Part shown: piece by piece, positions 5,459-5,574 of the stretch | How positions within the stretch are numbered: position 1 is the stretch's first letter | How the letters are laid out: the number at the start of each line of letters is the position of its first letter | Origin: Planctomycetota bacterium | GTDB taxonomy: Bacteria; Planctomycetota; Phycisphaerae; WQYP01 | NCBI GenBank assembly: GCA_021816165.1 | Contig: JAKAYZ010000207.1 | Coordinates: forward strand, 1-5,574 | Direction: 5' to 3' | Length of the DNA stretch: 5,574 nt | Position numbers and translations under genes: made by a program | The notes under the pieces: generated by a model | Told to the model about the DNA's origin: nothing | Databases searched by the model: none | Seen by the model: the letters and a program-made list of their open reading frames with translations, nothing else

Positions 5459-5574
5459 ATGTCTGAAAAGCAACTGATGTTCATTCTGGCTGTGATCGGG
5501 ATTGTGGCATTTACAGCCTGGGTGGTACACCAAAGCCTGCCTCTTACACGAACGGCCAGATCCGGGCACGCCGC
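5459..5574 (+). CDS. Hypothetical membrane-anchored or secreted protein, N-terminal fragment
   Basis: The first 38 codons of a gene cut by the window end. The peptide begins MSEKQLMFILAVIGIVAF, with a charged start followed by a hydrophobic helix (about residues 6-23, through AVIGIVAFTAWVV). A more polar, basic stretch with Thr and Arg (LTRTARSGH) comes next. This is the pattern of a signal anchor or single N-terminal membrane helix; no signal-peptidase Ala-x-Ala site is obvious before the edge. The ATG is chosen for its GGAGG site. The gene diverges from the ferredoxin, so a functional link is not implied. The family cannot be recognised from this fragment. Confidence 0.6.
   Translation, partial: MSEKQLMFILAVIGIVAFTAWVVHQSLPLTRTARSGHA

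Noticed and set aside
5137..5484. A 115-codon minus-strand frame upstream of the ferredoxin that would make the ferredoxin second in an operon.
   Set aside because: There is no recognisable motif, it would overlap the well-supported rightward start at 5459, and its composition is irregular (many Arg, His, Pro, Cys).

Overview
This is a bacterial chromosomal window of fairly high GC, with four clearly supported protein genes and the first codons of a fifth. I see no rRNA, tRNA, CRISPR array, insertion sequence or phage gene. The mixture suggests a free-living bacterium of the Planctomycetota / Verrucomicrobiota / Lentisphaerota kind: an aldo/keto reductase typical of sugar-catabolic gene sets, a plant-CHX-like cation/proton antiporter with a universal-stress-protein tail, a short divergent MnmE-like GTPase, and weak or absent Shine-Dalgarno sequences at some starts. 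That placement is inference from family resemblance, not proof.

Layout. Positions 2-637 (+) hold the 3' part of an aldo/keto reductase whose N-terminus lies before the window. A convergent gap follows, with palindromes but no good terminator. Positions 868-3060 (-) encode a 730-residue CPA2-family monovalent cation/H+ antiporter with two cytoplasmic USP-like domains. A 365-base divergent spacer carries a consensus -10 box and a hairpin that would bury a Shine-Dalgarno sequence on the antiporter side. Positions 3426-4649 (+) encode an MnmE/TrmE-like GTPase with all G motifs but without the usual C-terminal CIGK cysteine segment. Positions 4703-5068 (-) encode a small adrenodoxin-spaced [2Fe-2S] ferredoxin. 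A 390-base divergent spacer contains a perfect 8-bp GC-rich inverted repeat in the ferredoxin leader and a doubtful 49-codon reading frame. From 5459 (+) a new gene begins with a clear GGAGG site and an N-terminal membrane segment, and runs off the end.

Every gene faces opposite to its neighbour, so each is probably its own transcription unit. There is no evident shared pathway: the window reads as ordinary housekeeping and accessory genes, not a dedicated system. The points most worth a second look are the tail-less MnmE-like protein and the structured leaders in front of the antiporter and ferredoxin genes.
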